Shown piece by piece: positions 20,981-33,390 of a DNA stretch of 64,000 nt; position 1 is the first letter of the stretch; each line of letters begins with the position of its first letter. Position numbers and translations under genes: made by a program. Source of the stretch: Dolomedes plantarius (taxonomy: Eukaryota > Arthropoda > Arachnida > Araneae > Dolomedidae); assembly GCA_907164885.2 (NCBI GenBank), contig OU015492.1, positions 190,501,766 to 190,565,765 on the forward strand, in the 5' to 3' direction. The notes beneath the pieces are model-generated. The model made no database searches and was not told the DNA's origin. It saw only the letters and a list, made by a program, of their open reading frames with translations.

Positions 20981-22097
20981 AATTTTGCTTATGTGAATTA
21001 AAATGGTTTTTAAAAAGACTTTAGATAGAATACAATAGTTCCCTCGTATATCTAAATATCAATTTAATATTTGTTTTATAATTTTTTAGTGGTTGATAGT
21101 ACGATAATGTCACTTAATAATCTTGTCCTTAGTTCAGGTCTTACCTTAAAACGTTTGTTGTGCTGTTTCTTAGATTTAGCGAAATACCTTAGACTGACTC
21201 GTTGAAAATAGATAAATCTGTTTACTAAGTAAGTCATTAAAGATAACTTATAAACATAATGATGATTTCAGAATGACATGTCACAAAGATGCTGAAGATT
21301 TTATTTAAGGAGTTGACCGGTTGGGTGGAAGTAAGCAAAAATTCCGAGGGGCAAGCCCCAAACGCCGTAACGGAATTTTTATAGCACCAGATTTGGCGAT
21401 CACATATCAAAAGTGGTTTCTTTGGTTTATGTTCATGTGTTTTTTAAAATAAAATTCCTGTTTTTGAATACACTGTGTTCCTACAACATATACTGCATTT
21501 TTCTGGATTATTAAAATTTTGACTTTCTCTGTGACACTGATAAATTTAGGTTAATTTGCAAATTTTTGAGCGGTTCTATTTATTTCTTACTTTATTTTTA
21601 ATACATTTTACATTAAATTATTCTAACATAGTTTATTTGTTAATTATCTTACTTTGGTGGTGAAAAGTTTTAAAACTATACGAAATGGTGTAAATTTCTC
21701 ATAGGAAAACGGCAGATGGCGCAGTTTTAAAACTTTTTGCCATGTTTCGCCAAGACGCACAGGAACTCTTCCCATTCCGAGAAATTTATTAGTTTCATAG
21801 TAAAGTGTACGATACCTACGTGCTATATCTAGTCGAATTACATGATGGCTAATCAACTTCGCGAGTTGGTAGAAATGGCGAAACCTCAAGCGTTACTTTG
21901 CATTTTGAATGAGAAAACGTGATAATCAAATCACTAAAAATAATTTACTCCTTAATTTGGATAGCACCAGTTTTTTAAATTAAAAGGAGGTTTTAAACAG
22001 CTTTTTTTCATTTAATTATATGACACTGACATTTGTCTTTTCTGGCCAGCTAATCTCGTCGATCAAAATATTGGCGCCAGCTTCCGTGACGCAACAT
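20981..22097. other. AT-rich spacer with a small inverted repeat
   Basis: At 21337-21380 aaaaattccg and cggaattttt flank a g/c-rich centre (ggggcaagcccc). Otherwise no gene recognised; an 81-codon minus frame at 21644-21889 has no family features. Confidence 0.45.
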
Positions 22098-22543
22098 GGT
22101 ACAGCTTTGTCAGACGCACCTCCCTGCCAAGTTTGGCGATTTTAGGTATGGCGTGGTAACCATGCGATTTTGGCAAGTTTTTGGTTTTTTGTGGATTTAG
22201 TCATGTGCGGTTATGGCAGTAATTAGATTGAGAGCTTAAATTTAATAATAAACAGTGAGATTTATAATTTTGATTGTTTTCTTAATTTTTTAACTTTAGC
22301 GCAAAGTTGAGAATTTTATTTTCTTGATTGCTTGTAAAATGCATGCGCAGTTTGCATATAAATTGCATGAGCAGTTTGCCTATTAAATGCAAATTGAATA
22401 TTTATTTTGCATATACATTTTCTTGTTTGCATATAAACATTATGCATTTGCAAATAACTTTTCGCCATCGGAGGTGCGTAGGCGCAACAAAAATTTTGTC
22501 GCCAACTTTTCGCCAACAGAGGTGCGTCTGACAAAGCTGTTCC
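22098..22543. mobile_element. MITE with gctttgtcagacgcacctc ends
   Basis: Left ggtacagctttgtcagacgc pairs with right gcgtctgacaaagctgttcc. The same terminus recurs at 22700-22735 (ggaggtgcgtctgacaaagc) and an inner ttcgccaac block repeats four times between 22463 and 22712, so a second truncated copy lies at about 22665-22735. The interior holds several direct gcatataaa / gcagtttgc repeats. Confidence 0.75.
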
Positions 22544-22743
22544 GAAGTTTAATGCAGCCAGCGGAAAGTTTGTTTTCACCTTATTTGTTATTTCTTGGTC
22601 GCTATTGATACTTTTGTTTACATTTAGCACTTAAAGCCTAACACGTGTGCGAAATAGAGAAAAGTTGACGCCACGGAGGTGCGTTGGCGCAAAAAAAATT
22701 TTCGCCAACGGAGGTGCGTCTGACAAAGCGGTTCCCATAAAAT

Positions 22744-23340
22744 TATTTACTCAAACTCGTCAGATTACCCTCCAGGTGGATGGGATAACTACCTATAAAA
22801 TATTATATTGCTGCTTCACGAGAGTTTTGTAAAACTCAATCGTTATTAGAAGATACAACAATGTGGAAAGTGTAAAAGAAATTGCAGCTAAGAAAATATA
22901 CCAAGGGAATTATTCAAAATGATACTAGGAGGAAGCGGTGTACATTTCACCTTTAAATATTGGGCACGTTATATAAAATGAGATAAAATATTATAAAAGA
23001 TTGCACGTTATGAGAATATCCCATAAACTTGAATTTTCATTCTTGCACTAATCAAAATATGAAACTAATTAACTGTATAAAGGTTAATATTAATAATAAC
23101 CCATAATATGCTACTGAAGTAAATACCCTAAAGTAAAAAGAGATTTTACTTTAGAAATGGACAAAAATTTATTTTAAAACATTAGATAAATCCCATTTAA
23201 TCATTTTAGCATGAAACAAATATTAACATTTTACGTTTGCGATTCCACATTTAATATTCTTATGAAAATTGAGCTCAAGCCTAGTTAACTCTGCGATTGC
23301 AAACTCGGTGATAATTCCATTAAAAGCAACTTGTGTGTCA
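22744..23340. other. AT-rich spacer
   Basis: No gene recognised. Confidence 0.4.
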
Positions 23341-23752
23341 AATAATCACAAGATAAAAAGAACTTTCTATATACCATGTTTTTAAATTTTCTGTTCAATC
23401 ATATAAACTTGACAATTCTATGTATTAATAAATACTTTAAAAAAAATTTTTTTATGAATTATCCCATCAACTTGAAAGAAAATGAAGTTAATTGGAAGTT
23501 AACTTGCGTTTAACCTTTCGTTCCCGTCCCGGCGAAAGATGGCTGCACGAGTCTACAAAAAAATTAACTGAAAATGAATTCAATGCTGCTTAAAGATGGC
23601 TAAAAGTATCAAAAGAATGCAGTGTCATCGTGTTCTGAGCTATTCTAAAAGTTTCAAATGTCTAGCTAGTCGGGAAGTTAGTTAACAATCGATTGCAAGA
23701 TTTGGACTGGACAAACACACAAACAAACAAGAAAGCAAGTTAAAAACATGTA
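23341..23752 (+). repeat. dispersed AT-rich repeat, copy 3 of 4
   Basis: Same family as 848-1278; begins aataatcacaagataaaaag and ends gttaaaaacatgtaatt. Confidence 0.75.
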
Positions 23753-24127
23753 ATTAAGAGCGCTTACTCTGAGTATGCAAAAGAAGTATCTTGTTAAATA
23801 TGCATTATTGTTTGTTTATATTTTGTGTTAACAGTCAGGTTGCTTGGTTGTACAAGTCATGATTTGGTCTGCAATATTGCTAACATTTTTACTTCTTCCA
23901 AGAGCCTAATTTTAGCTCCCAAAAAAAAATGGTATTTTCTGCGTTTGGTCTAAAAAAAAAATTAAAATGCTCTCCAAGTATTTCAGGTTCTGATCCCAAA
24001 AACTGAAATCAAGCTAAGACCACGCAGTCGTAAAATTCTAATATTTATCTAAAGTTTAATGTTTGCTAATGAAGGACACTTGTTAATGAAGGTATTCGCA
24101 TTTTAACCGCGAAAATCGTTGTTTGCT

Positions 24128-24380
24128 TTCAATGGGGGCCCGTATAGAAGAACACCACCCCCTGGTACCATCTCAATTCTGACCGAGTAACCCCACGATC
24201 GACAGCTGGGGAGCTCTTGCCTTCTCCCATCCTCTCCGTCGTCATAGAAGGACATTCCGGTCTACAGAGTTTATGTGCCCATATCCGGCCTAGACACGAT
24301 AGTATTTAATGGCGTTAGTCAGGATTTGAATTGAGCAGTCCTAATACCAACGCGCTACCTCTAGGCTACCTCGGGCCCTA
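24128..24380 (-). mobile_element. tRNA-derived SINE
   Basis: On the minus strand the head gaggtagcctagaggtagcg (A-box like) is followed by a B box caattcaaatcctg (complement of 24320-24334) and a GC-richer body. Not foldable as a tRNA gene by eye. Confidence 0.72.
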
Positions 24381-25029
24381 TCTAAATTATTGATTTAGAG
24401 ATAATTGAGGTTTTAGCTCAATTTTATTATTTATTTTGGGACAACGACTGTGTTTCCGATAATCTACCGTTACGGGTTATCAATTCACATCAGCTACCAT
24501 TTGACTATATTTTAGGTATGTACTAAGCAGTGATTGTTTATGCATGCTGTAGGTGATAGGCATGTTTGTAAAAAATGCATTGGTGGGTGTAGAATCCCTA
24601 ATGTAAAAGGAGTTATTTCGCCGGCCGGCTGATGGCCTTGCTGGACCGTGAGCTGGCGAGAGATTCTGTTTATGTAAAAAAATGTGCTCACGCGAGAAGC
24701 TGTGTGAGCAAGTAGACAACGGTAGCTTGAGATGGAGGTGTGCGTTGCGTTTTGTTTTTTGTTGATGTGTGTTTTAGTGTAATAAAGAGTTTTCGTCCAT
24801 GTCAGAGGGATTAGTTTATGTGTTTTCAAGTCTTTCTTATCTTACATCGAAATGAAGGTGATACAAAAACTCTATGGGATAAGTACCCCTTTCCTATTCT
24901 ATTAGTTGACTCTATTGTGCAAAGGGAACGGATTAGATTTCAGATTTTAAGAATCGACACAAAAGTGGGATGGCAGCTGCTGAGACACAGTAGATTTTAA
25001 GAGTATCAAAAGGTCAATTGTGCTGTCCA
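24381..25029. other. spacer, unidentified, partly GC-richer
   Basis: Positions about 24620-24830 include gccggccggc and an aataaag tract. It has some flavour of an LTR, but no matching second copy exists in the window. Small frames here are not supported. Confidence 0.35.
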
Positions 25030-25660
25030 CTTCGTATAGTGGCTAGGATCTCGAGTTCGAATCCCCACTAAGGCATGGTCGTTCTTGTACTGTCCTTCAT
25101 AATGAGAGATGTTGGCTCACGTATGCGGTGCTTTCGCAATAGAAGAAGCCAACAAACTCTCGGTGTGGGATGGGCGCATATTGAAAAGCCAAGCTCAGGC
25201 CGCGTTAGGAATTCTTTCTGCGTAATGCCATGTCTCACATGACATCAGATCAGTGGTGCCAACTTGGGGCTTTCCCCCCTAAATTTGGGGGTAAGTTAGA
25301 TGAAAAGGGGTGTTTTTAGGGGCCAGATTTTTTTAGGAGCATTTTGTGGGGGAAACATTTTTTAATATTTTGTACAATCGAGACGCATTTTTTTATTAGA
25401 TTAGAAGTTCCATGCATATGTCAAATGTACATAAACCTCCATTTCATTATATGTGTATTTTCTATTTATTTCAAATTATCTCTCAAACAGGATGCCTATT
25501 TGGAACCAGAATTCCTTGTAGAAAGGTCTAGGGTGATCTCAAGTTGGTGTTAGGGGGGAACAGGGAGATTTCAAGATGGCGCTAGGGGTAGGCGCTTCGT
25601 AGAGGTTGGCAACACTGCATCAGATGCCCCTTGTCTATTGGTAGTCTTTGTAATAAAAAT
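25030..25660 (+). mobile_element. tRNA-derived SINE split by a hAT MITE
   Basis: Head with cgtatagtggctaggatc (A-box like, resembling tRNA-Asp/Glu) and B box gagttcgaatcccc at about 25053-25066. The body continues to 25250, is interrupted by the MITE at 25251-25617, and resumes with gccccttgtctattgg to about 25660. Confidence 0.72.
25251..25617. mobile_element. hAT MITE with 8-bp target duplication
   Basis: Ends cagtggtgccaacttgggg and gaggttggcaacactg, flanked by catcagat at 25243-25250 and 25618-25625. 367 bp, non-coding. Inserted into a SINE. Confidence 0.93.
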
Positions 25661-26243
25661 ACAGAGCAAATTCAAAAGTTTCCAGACTAGGTAAAAAATT
25701 GTCCAGAAAATTGATAAAAACATGAGTTTAACTGGAATTACAACAAAAACGTCTGTTAATGTAGATCATGTTATCATGATTTCTAAAAAGTTCCAGGTTA
25801 ACAAAACTTTAAATTCAGTAGATCTAATAAAAATATGAAGCTTCTGAAAAATTATAATATTTTAGGTAAAAAAAAAGTTTTATTCATAACGAACACAAAA
25901 TTAAAATCAATTTGTAACTTACAACTCATCATGAACATTCAAAGAAAAGGCACACACCCTTCAGCCGTCGTAATACATATATATACTGCCACATCTGTGT
26001 GTTCAAAGATTTATAAAGGTTTTCTTCTTACATTTACATTACTTCATACAAACCAGTCATGTAGTTGTGACGTCATACAAACATTGGTTTCAATGTAATA
26101 TGGATTAGAAGTTGTGAGAAAAAGTTGAGTATGTTTAAATAAGGACAACAGATCAGACAAAATATCAGCTTTTCTTTGGAAAAGCTGTCATGTACAACGA
26201 ATTGTTCATATTTATCTTTAAATAAATATCATTCTTACTGTGT
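25661..26243. other. AT-rich spacer
   Basis: No gene recognised. Confidence 0.4.
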
Positions 26244-26251
26244 GTGTGTGT

Positions 26252-26542
26252 CAGGGCTGCCCAGAGGGGGGGGCGCAACTGGGGCACTTTGTCCCAGGCC
26301 CCCAACTGCCGGAGGGGCCCCATAAAAATTTTAAAAAATCTATTTATTAGATTTCCTCAGAAAATATAACAAGAGAGCAATGCAATGAAATATAATAATT
26401 ATGTTAATCATTCATGTAATAAATTTTTAAGTATGAGTAACTTAATATGAATGTGTGTTTTCGTCTCTTTGCATTTTTTATTTTTCTTGGGGCCTCCAAC
26501 AGAAGTTTGCCCCGGGCCCCGTAAAGTCTCTGGGCGGCCCTG
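26252..26542. mobile_element. hAT MITE inserted in a GT repeat
   Basis: Ends cagggctgcccagagg and ctctgggcggccctg; the flanks gtgtgtgt (26244-26251 and 26543-26550) fit an 8-bp duplication within a (TG)n tract, though in a repeat this cannot be proven. GC-rich termini and an AT-rich centre. 291 bp. Confidence 0.85.
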
Positions 26543-26550
26543 GTGTGTGT

Positions 26551-27460
26551 TTTGGTTAAACGGTAGTATTTCTCACTTAATTTTTATTCTGTTTCCCAAT
26601 CAGATATCCTTCATAACTTTCCTATAATTCATTTCCGTATCCTAGCCCTTAAAAATGCAGAAAAAAATATGTAATGAAGACTCGTCATATGTCAGATGTA
26701 TGTTATCTCATGTTTGAATACTATAAACTCAGTGGCTGAAAGAGTTCCTATATGTGATCATAACTAATTCTAGAAAATAATGTAGCATTATTAACTCCTT
26801 TACTCTTACAGTTTCAAAGAAGTTGTACAAAAAAGACTGTTCAAATAGACATTTTAAACGAAAATTTACAATTTTTCAGTTAAAAAGAAAAATTTACATA
26901 AAATACACACCCAGAAAATTAACTTGTTTTAACTTGGAAAATATGAAAAATCCATGCAAATATAGTATGATTTCTGGTTTCATTCTGCTGAGGTTGTATA
27001 CCTTGTGTGTGCCATCTAGCAGTGACCACAAAATGTGAGACATTTATAAAACCCAGTGCCTAAAATTTTTTTTACAGCTGCATGAATAAGACCAACAAAC
27101 TCAGCTTTTTCAAGTAAATGCCAGTTTGAAATATATAATTAGCTCTCCCTTAATATCCTTGGAGTACAACCACACTGTATGGAACTTCAGATACACACAA
27201 TAACCACAAAATAACGCTTGTCAGTCAGTTAGCCATATTTGACTTTTCCATTGATAGATCAGATCATAAGGAAAATTTTAGCTGTTAAAAAAAGTTTTTC
27301 TTGGTTTTAAGGCTAGCAGGTTTTATTCTCCTAACAGAAAATAATAGGTTCTGCTCCAGAGAAATATTCCTGCTGGCCTTTTATCAGAAAAGAAAATGGT
27401 CTATTTTATACATAACTTAATATACATATATATTAGATAATAATTTTCAAATTTAACATA
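26551..27460. other. AT-rich spacer
   Basis: No gene recognised. Confidence 0.4.
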
Positions 27461-28200
27461 CGAGGGGTGTCCTATAATAAAGGCACTAGCCAAAATTATA
27501 GTAACATTTACATTTAAAGAAAATATTCAATACATTCCTCAAAAACTATATACTTTTGTTAATTTTTCAACATAATCTCCTTAGACATTGAGACATTTAT
27601 CCTAACGTGACACTAGTTTGAACATCCCTTCATGGTACTGCTGCTTGTCAAGTTCCTTGAAGTAGTCCACAACAGTGTCTTTCAAATCCTCCTGATCCAC
27701 AAAGCATTTCCCCACCAAACATTTCTTCAAGGTTACAAATTAATGAAAATCCCAAGGGGCTGAATCTGGACTATATGGGGCACATTGCAGGAGCAACAAA
27801 TATGCAGCTATGTGAGGTCCTTGGTCTGCCTCTTATCTGCTCCGGATCACTAAACTCCATTCATCCATCTGCAAATTTTTTGCACCAAATCCTGACTTCT
27901 TTTCGACTTAAAACGTTCAGGCCATAAATGCCCTGTAATTTGCAATGGATTTTGCTCTGATTAACTCCCTCGGCTTGCAAAATCTGACAACTCCACGTAT
28001 CTCACACTTCAAACACCCTGCGATTACATACCTCATGTTTGTTTGCTTCCCGTAAGCTAAATTGAGTCTTGAATAAAACAACACTCCAGACTTTGCTACT
28101 ATATGAATTAAAGTGTCTAATTATGCACAAGGAGCCAATCTTGCCCATACCTAGTTTGTATGACAGCCACCTCTGTAGCTTTATTATCGGACTCTCCTCG
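27461..28200 (-). mobile_element. mariner element, internally deleted
   Basis: Ends cgaggggtgtcctataataa and tatcggactctcctcg, with TA at 27459-27460 and 28201-28202. On the minus strand the last third of a transposase is readable through stops: a DFH.F.TLKKCL.G block, DTVVDYF, then DKCLN..GDYVEK near 27590, typical of the mariner C-terminus. The N-terminal half is shortened or unreadable. 740 bp against about 1.3 kb for an intact mariner. Confidence 0.82.
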
Positions 28201-29053
28201 TATTAAATAATAGTGTAATAATCAATAAAAATATTTTTCATGTAATGTAATAAATATGACAATTGAAAATATCAAATCATTATTTTACAATTTTTCTAAA
28301 TTTGACGAATTATTTTTAATGCAACATAGGTGTTTTTAATTTTCTACAACTTGCCAGTTCTAGAATCTGATTCTTTATAACAAGAAATAAAAGCAACATC
28401 CTGATTTTCTTAAAACAATAATAAGTTAAAAATATATTGGTCCACAATCTTAACAATAAAACCATTAGCATAAACTACATAAAATAGGCTCATCTAAAAA
28501 AAATATAGGTTTAAAAAATATTTCACTACAAACATATGATATGTATTGTTCATAGAACATAAATATATGCTGACTAGATAGCACATATAGAAAGTAATTA
28601 AAATTTTGTGAAACAAATAATTGCTATTAGTTTTTTCACAAAATTATAACAAAAATTTAAGGTCAGTTCTTTGTCAAATATGTTAACGATCTCCAACATG
28701 ATATACAATATATATATATATATATATTATTCCTTCTTCAGATATGAAATTAACTTACAATCACTTGCAACATATAACTGATACACATGGTCTGATATAC
28801 ATGACATTTAATTTAAAATAAACTAATTTTACCATAATTTTTAACAATTTAATAATGTAACAAACTTAAGGAAAGTACCATCGATTTTTCTTGAAAAAAC
28901 AAAAGTATAATCAAATTAAATATTGCTGATTTCAGTTTCTTCAAACGACTTAATTTATTCTTTAAAAAGAAAAACTTGAGAGAATACCTTTTTCCAGCTC
29001 AGATATTGCAAGTTACTGATAATCAGTTTACTATATATAAAAAATTTTACTCT
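28201..29053. other. AT-rich spacer
   Basis: A short (TA)n tract at about 28707-28728; no gene recognised. Confidence 0.4.
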
Positions 29054-29316
29054 CTAAGACCAGTGTTTGCAATTTATAGGGAACACACAATTGATATTAA
29101 AAACCTCTATAGTACCTACTAAACAGTATAGCATAGCTGCAAACCTCCCAAGAAAAAAATAAGGAACACAGCGTGCGATGGAATCGAAAAAAAAAACAAC
29201 AAGAGCAACAAGATATTGTATAATATTTTCTAACACAAGAATAGGACTGCAAAAGTTTGCTTTCAGACAATTCTTTGACAAATTCTGATGTTTCGGATCC
29301 TATAACTAAATCTTTA

Positions 29317-29880
29317 TCATCCTTCAGATATTTTCCCAAATCTCACCAACAATTCAGAAAAGTTTGATAACTCTCTTCTCACCTTGTGAATTTTCGACTC
29401 TTCACTTTGAAACATCACATTGTACGAGTATGTTTCATAAATAACAATCACATTTTTCATAAAAAATGCTAAAGCATGATCAAGATTTGAGCTTAATGTA
29501 AGAAAAATTATTTCTTCCCGCTGCAATATGCGTTTATTATTGGCAGATGATGGTGACCCTGCAAGTGATTTTACTTTTCTTGCTGATTTTTGGGAAGCAC
29601 ATGAGGTTGGGTTTAACTGTTTTACAGAGTTGGGTGAAGCACTTGACATTAATTTTAATTTTTTTGCTGGTATTGGTGAAGCAAATGAGGTTGATTTTAC
29701 TTTTTTTATTAGTTTAGGTGAAGCACATGATGTTGACTTTCTCTTTCTTTCTAATGTTCTAGAAGCTTCTTGCTGTCCAGGAAGTTTTTGTATAGTGTAA
29801 GCTGCTAGGAGGGGAATCTCGAAAACGTGATAAAGGGGGGAAAAAAGCAATGGTGCTACGGAAGTAAAAATATGGGACAT
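29317..29880 (-). CDS. unrecognised protein with four 14-residue repeats
   Basis: A 187-codon minus-strand frame. Residues about 49-104 are four tandem 14-residue units of the type STSCASPKLIKKVK (29569-29736), basic and serine-rich, followed by REEIIFLTLSSNLDHALAFF and a C-terminal block. The frame ends at a stop after FGKISEG, but a +1 frame continues with coding-like sequence (KYLKDDKDLVIGSETSEFVK) to about 29180, so either a frameshift or a splice (a gtgaga donor follows CACAAG near 29397) is involved. A tctcctag acceptor-like site lies at about 29810, so the true exon may start inside the frame. Function unknown; could be a host gene exon or an unfamiliar transposon. Confidence 0.35.
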   Translation of the reverse strand: MSHIFTSVAPLLFSPLYHVFEIPLLAAYTIQKLPGQQEASRTLERKRKSTSCASPKLIKKVKSTSFASPIPAKKLKLMSSASPNSVKQLNPTSCASQKSARKVKSLAGSPSSANNKRILQREEIIFLTLSSNLDHALAFFMKNVIVIYETYSYNVMFQSEESKIHKVRRELSNFSELLVRFGKISEG

Positions 29881-30035
29881 TTTTGCTTGAAAAGATATTT
29901 TCGTAACAAAGCTTAAAAAACGGAAGGAATACGTTTTTTACGGAACACTTGGCACGTATGGTATAGTTTCAGAAGTTGTAAGTTTCATTGTTATGTATTT
30001 TTGCTTTAAAAACACACTAAGCATTATAATATATA

Positions 30036-30663
30036 CAGTGTGTCCCAAAAATAATAGTAGGGTTTTAAATGGTTATAGCTTCGGAACAAAGCAATGTAGA
30101 GAGATGAAATATACATCAAATTGAAGAGAAAATCACCAAGTTACCTACCTGTTCAGCAGACTTCAATATGTGCTCCCTTAGTTGCCCTGAAGATGTCAAG
30201 ATGATATTCAGTCCCTTCCCATACATGGCAGAGAACATCCGGCGTGATAGATGAAACAGCTTCAGTGATCATTTCTTTTAAATGGTCCAGATTTCAAACT
30301 CAAATTGAACTATCAAACACACTTGTGTTTTTACATAACACCAAAATAGAAATCCATAGGGATAAGGTCTGGAGGCTGTGGGGGGGCCAAGCATTCCACC
30401 CTTCTTGTCTGACTCATTGCTATGGAAATGTTTCGTTAAGAAATTCCCACACAATTGTGGCAAAATATGGAGGAGCTCCATCTAACTGGAAAATGGAATT
30501 CTCCGGAGCTAGTGCTAGAGTCTGTTGGATTCTGCACATAAGCTTTTGTACACATAAACTTGGAGTGTTTCTCTTTCATTTCATGTATGACTCATGTCTG
30601 AAACATGTTTTGTTGCATAACTATAACCATTTGAATCCCCACTATCATTTTACGGACAAACCG
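30036..30663 (-). mobile_element. mariner/Tc1-superfamily element, internally deleted
   Basis: Inverted ends of about 55 bp (cagtgtgtcccaaaaataat at 30036; its diverged complement ends at 30663), with TA at 30034-30035 and 30664-30665. The minus strand, with frameshifts and stops, gives LDGAPPYFATIVWEFLNETF, WPP..PPDLIPMDFYFG, then EAVSSITPDVLCHVW and FRATKGAHIEV. These are DDE blocks of a mariner-like family with the second and third Asp about 41 residues apart. The N-terminal half is deleted. Open plus-strand frames over this element are shadows. Confidence 0.85.
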
Positions 30664-30816
30664 TACATAAGATACTTTAAAACTAGCCGCTGCGTGACCA
30701 GCATGGTCGTTTTTAGTTTTATATTTTCTTTTGCAAAACAACTCAAGGAAAGTAAAATATGTAAGGAATATTACCATTACCTGTCATCGTAAATATACGT
30801 TGTTAAGGGGTAGTGC

Positions 30817-33170
30817 GAGCTCAGCCAAAAAATTTATAATCATTGCTAAATTCACTATATCCTCTTCATTACCTCGGTCCACATTTGTGGACCTTCGCTT
30901 CTTAGCTTCTAAAAACTTGCCATGAGAAAATTTGTAGTTCTAACCTCGCTGTTACATACGTGGATGTTCACGCTTTCTGGCAATTCTAATAGATGGCTGC
31001 AGTTGTACGGCGTTTGGGTAGAATTTCACATTACAGAAGTGATTTTCCAAAAATGGCGTCATCTCAGGGTTCACGAAAACGTAAGTAATTTTCATTATTG
31101 TATAATTTAGTTATTCACAAAATAATTTTATTTCTTTAAACTTATTAGTTCTATCATCTGTATGAAACTTTTTCTTTTATATTAACCTAATATTAAAAAC
31201 TAATATAGTCAAGAATATGCAGGTACACGTGTGTGTACCTTCGTACATATGGCTAAATTGTGACTGTGATAGTGATCATGTGAAATCCCATTGTACTATG
31301 AGTATTAATTTTATATCTATTTAGTAATATTTTTATGGGTATTTCAGTTAAGTGATTAATGTTTAGGTACATCTAATACCTATCTTTCTGGATTTTATTT
31401 TCCATAATTTTGAAATTTTACCCCCAAAATTAGATAATTTAAAAAAAATAATGTTAGCTAATTTTCAATATATTTAGATATTTTGCATGGTTTGCATGAT
31501 TGAAATAGTTATGAAACTAAAATTTAATGTAATATTTGAATAATATTTATAATAGCATATAATTTAAAAAATTAATGTTAGCTAATTTTGTAATGTTATA
31601 TAATTTTTAGGAATACTGACTCAAGAGGAAATTGAAAATATTTTGCAACAGTGACTTATCAGACATATCTAGTGATAGTGATGATGGTTAGCCCATTTCT
31701 AAAGAAAGGACTATCAATACGTCTGATATAGATCTATCATCAGATAGCGATGATAGATCTACGGCAATATGTGCCTAATAAACCTAATCCTCTAGGATTT
31801 AAAAATTTTGTTTTACCTGCAGAAGATGGCTTAGTTTTAGATTTTATTATCTACGATGGTAAAGGATGTGTTCCTGTCGAAGATATGAGTAATTTGGGTG
31901 TAGGTGGTGGCATTGGTAAGCGTCTTTCTGAAGCTATTCCTCAAGATTCTACACATATAATTTATACCGATAGGTATTTTACTGGAATTAAATGTGCAGA
32001 ATATCTTCTTCAACATAATATTTTCTTGACTGGAACTGTGAGGAATAATAAAATTGGAATCGCTCAACAGAAATTGAGAAGTGATAAAGAAATCAAGAAA
32101 GGTGCGTGGGCTGAATTAGTTCGGGATGATAAAAAAGTGTGTGTGTTGAAATGGAAGGACAATAAAAGTGTCATATTTTTTTTATCAACATTTGTAGGAA
32201 GTGAACCAGAATCAACCTGTCGTAGATGGTCTAAAGAAGAGAAGAAAAAAGTTAGTATACCTCAACCTTCCATAGTTCGTTCCTACAATACTTCTATGGG
32301 TGGTACAGATCTTTGTGATAGGTACTTAGCCTATTATCGATGCACAGTTAGAACAAAAATATGGCCAATCCGTGTATTTACTCATTTTGTAGATCTAGCA
32401 ATCTCTAATTGTTGGATTTATTATGTACGCTATCATAAAGCAAATAAATTGAAACATATATCCCTTTTGAAATACAGAATGCATATTGCATTATCACTTA
32501 TAAAATATGAAGGAAACAAAAATGTCGTTACACGTAGAGGAAGACCTAGGATTTCTTCCTCAAGCTCAGAAGAGGATGATATTCCAAGAAAACAACGCAA
32601 AATTATAAATCAACCCTTGAAAGCAATACGTCTTGATAATGTGGGACATTTTCAAAGTTATATGGACGATAAGAATGCTTCAAAATATCATTTAGCAGGA
32701 TACAAATCGAGAACAAGAGTTATGTGTATTAAATGCAAAATATACTTATGTATCCTAAAGAACAATTGCTTTGTGAAATACCACACACAATAAGACATTT
32801 TATTTGCTAATGTATAAATGTTTAAAAACACAAAATCCATTGTATGCGTATTTTAGCAACACGAAATAAGCCATAAACTGTGCATTTGAATTTTTTGTCA
32901 TAATGTAATATGTCAATAATAATTAGTGGTACTTTTTCGATTGAAATATTAAAGCATTGTACTTAGATAAAAATTCAGATTTTTTTAAAAATTTGATTTT
33001 CTTTCTAAACAATTATTAAATACATTCATTATTATACTTAAATTAACTATAATACAATAATATGTATATTTGTACCTGGTTTAGATACCATTTATCATTT
33101 GAAATATTTAAGTATTTTTACTTTGTTAAAACCTGAGGTACACATAAGTGTACCTAAAATTATTGGCCCC
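30817..33170 (+). mobile_element. piggyBac-type element
   Basis: Contains the transposase at 31053-32793. A candidate left border is TTAA at 30813-30816 followed by gggg; a candidate right border is gcccc then CTAA at 33171-33174 (a one-base variant of TTAA). Borders are tentative. Subterminal palindromes with the stem aggtacac/gtgtacct occur at 31221-31240 and 33136-33155, and a related ggtccaca/tgtggacc palindrome at 30876-30893. Confidence 0.65.
31053..32793 (+). pseudogene. piggyBac transposase, broken
   Basis: A first exon ATG at 31053 (MASSQGSRK) ends in a gtaagt donor at 31081. An acceptor ttttag at 31610 continues as ILTQEEIENIL, the conserved piggyBac N-terminus. A frame change in a T-run leads to an acidic block (SDLSDISSDSDDG), a stop, and then a 347-codon open frame from 31750 with the DDE part (YVPNKPNPLGFK near its start, then IYTDRYFTG and YNTSMGGTDLCDRYLAYYR). 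About 150-200 residues are deleted between the acidic region and the DDE block, including the first catalytic Asp. The C-terminus has a basic patch and cysteines (MCIKCKIYLC) but an incomplete zinc finger. Confidence 0.88.
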
Positions 33171-33390
33171 CTAACAGTAAAATTTATGTTTTCTCTATTT
33201 TATTATGACTTATGAAGGTAAAACAGAAATTTAGAACTGTTAAATATTTTTTTGCAATATTCTTTTATATTTCAGTAGTGAAGAGGATAAAACTTATTCT
33301 AAAACATTATGATTAAAAAATGTTTATTTCCATTTCTTCAGAACAGAGTTAAAGATAAGACTGAGAAACCCAACACCAATGATTTTAAAA

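Noticed and set aside
24480..24830. Solo LTR
   Set aside because: An aataaag tract and GC-rich part look LTR-like, but no TG...CA borders, target duplication or second copy could be found.
30244..30792. 182-codon plus-strand frame
   Set aside because: It is the antisense of a mariner/Tc1 transposase remnant whose minus-strand motifs are recognisable.
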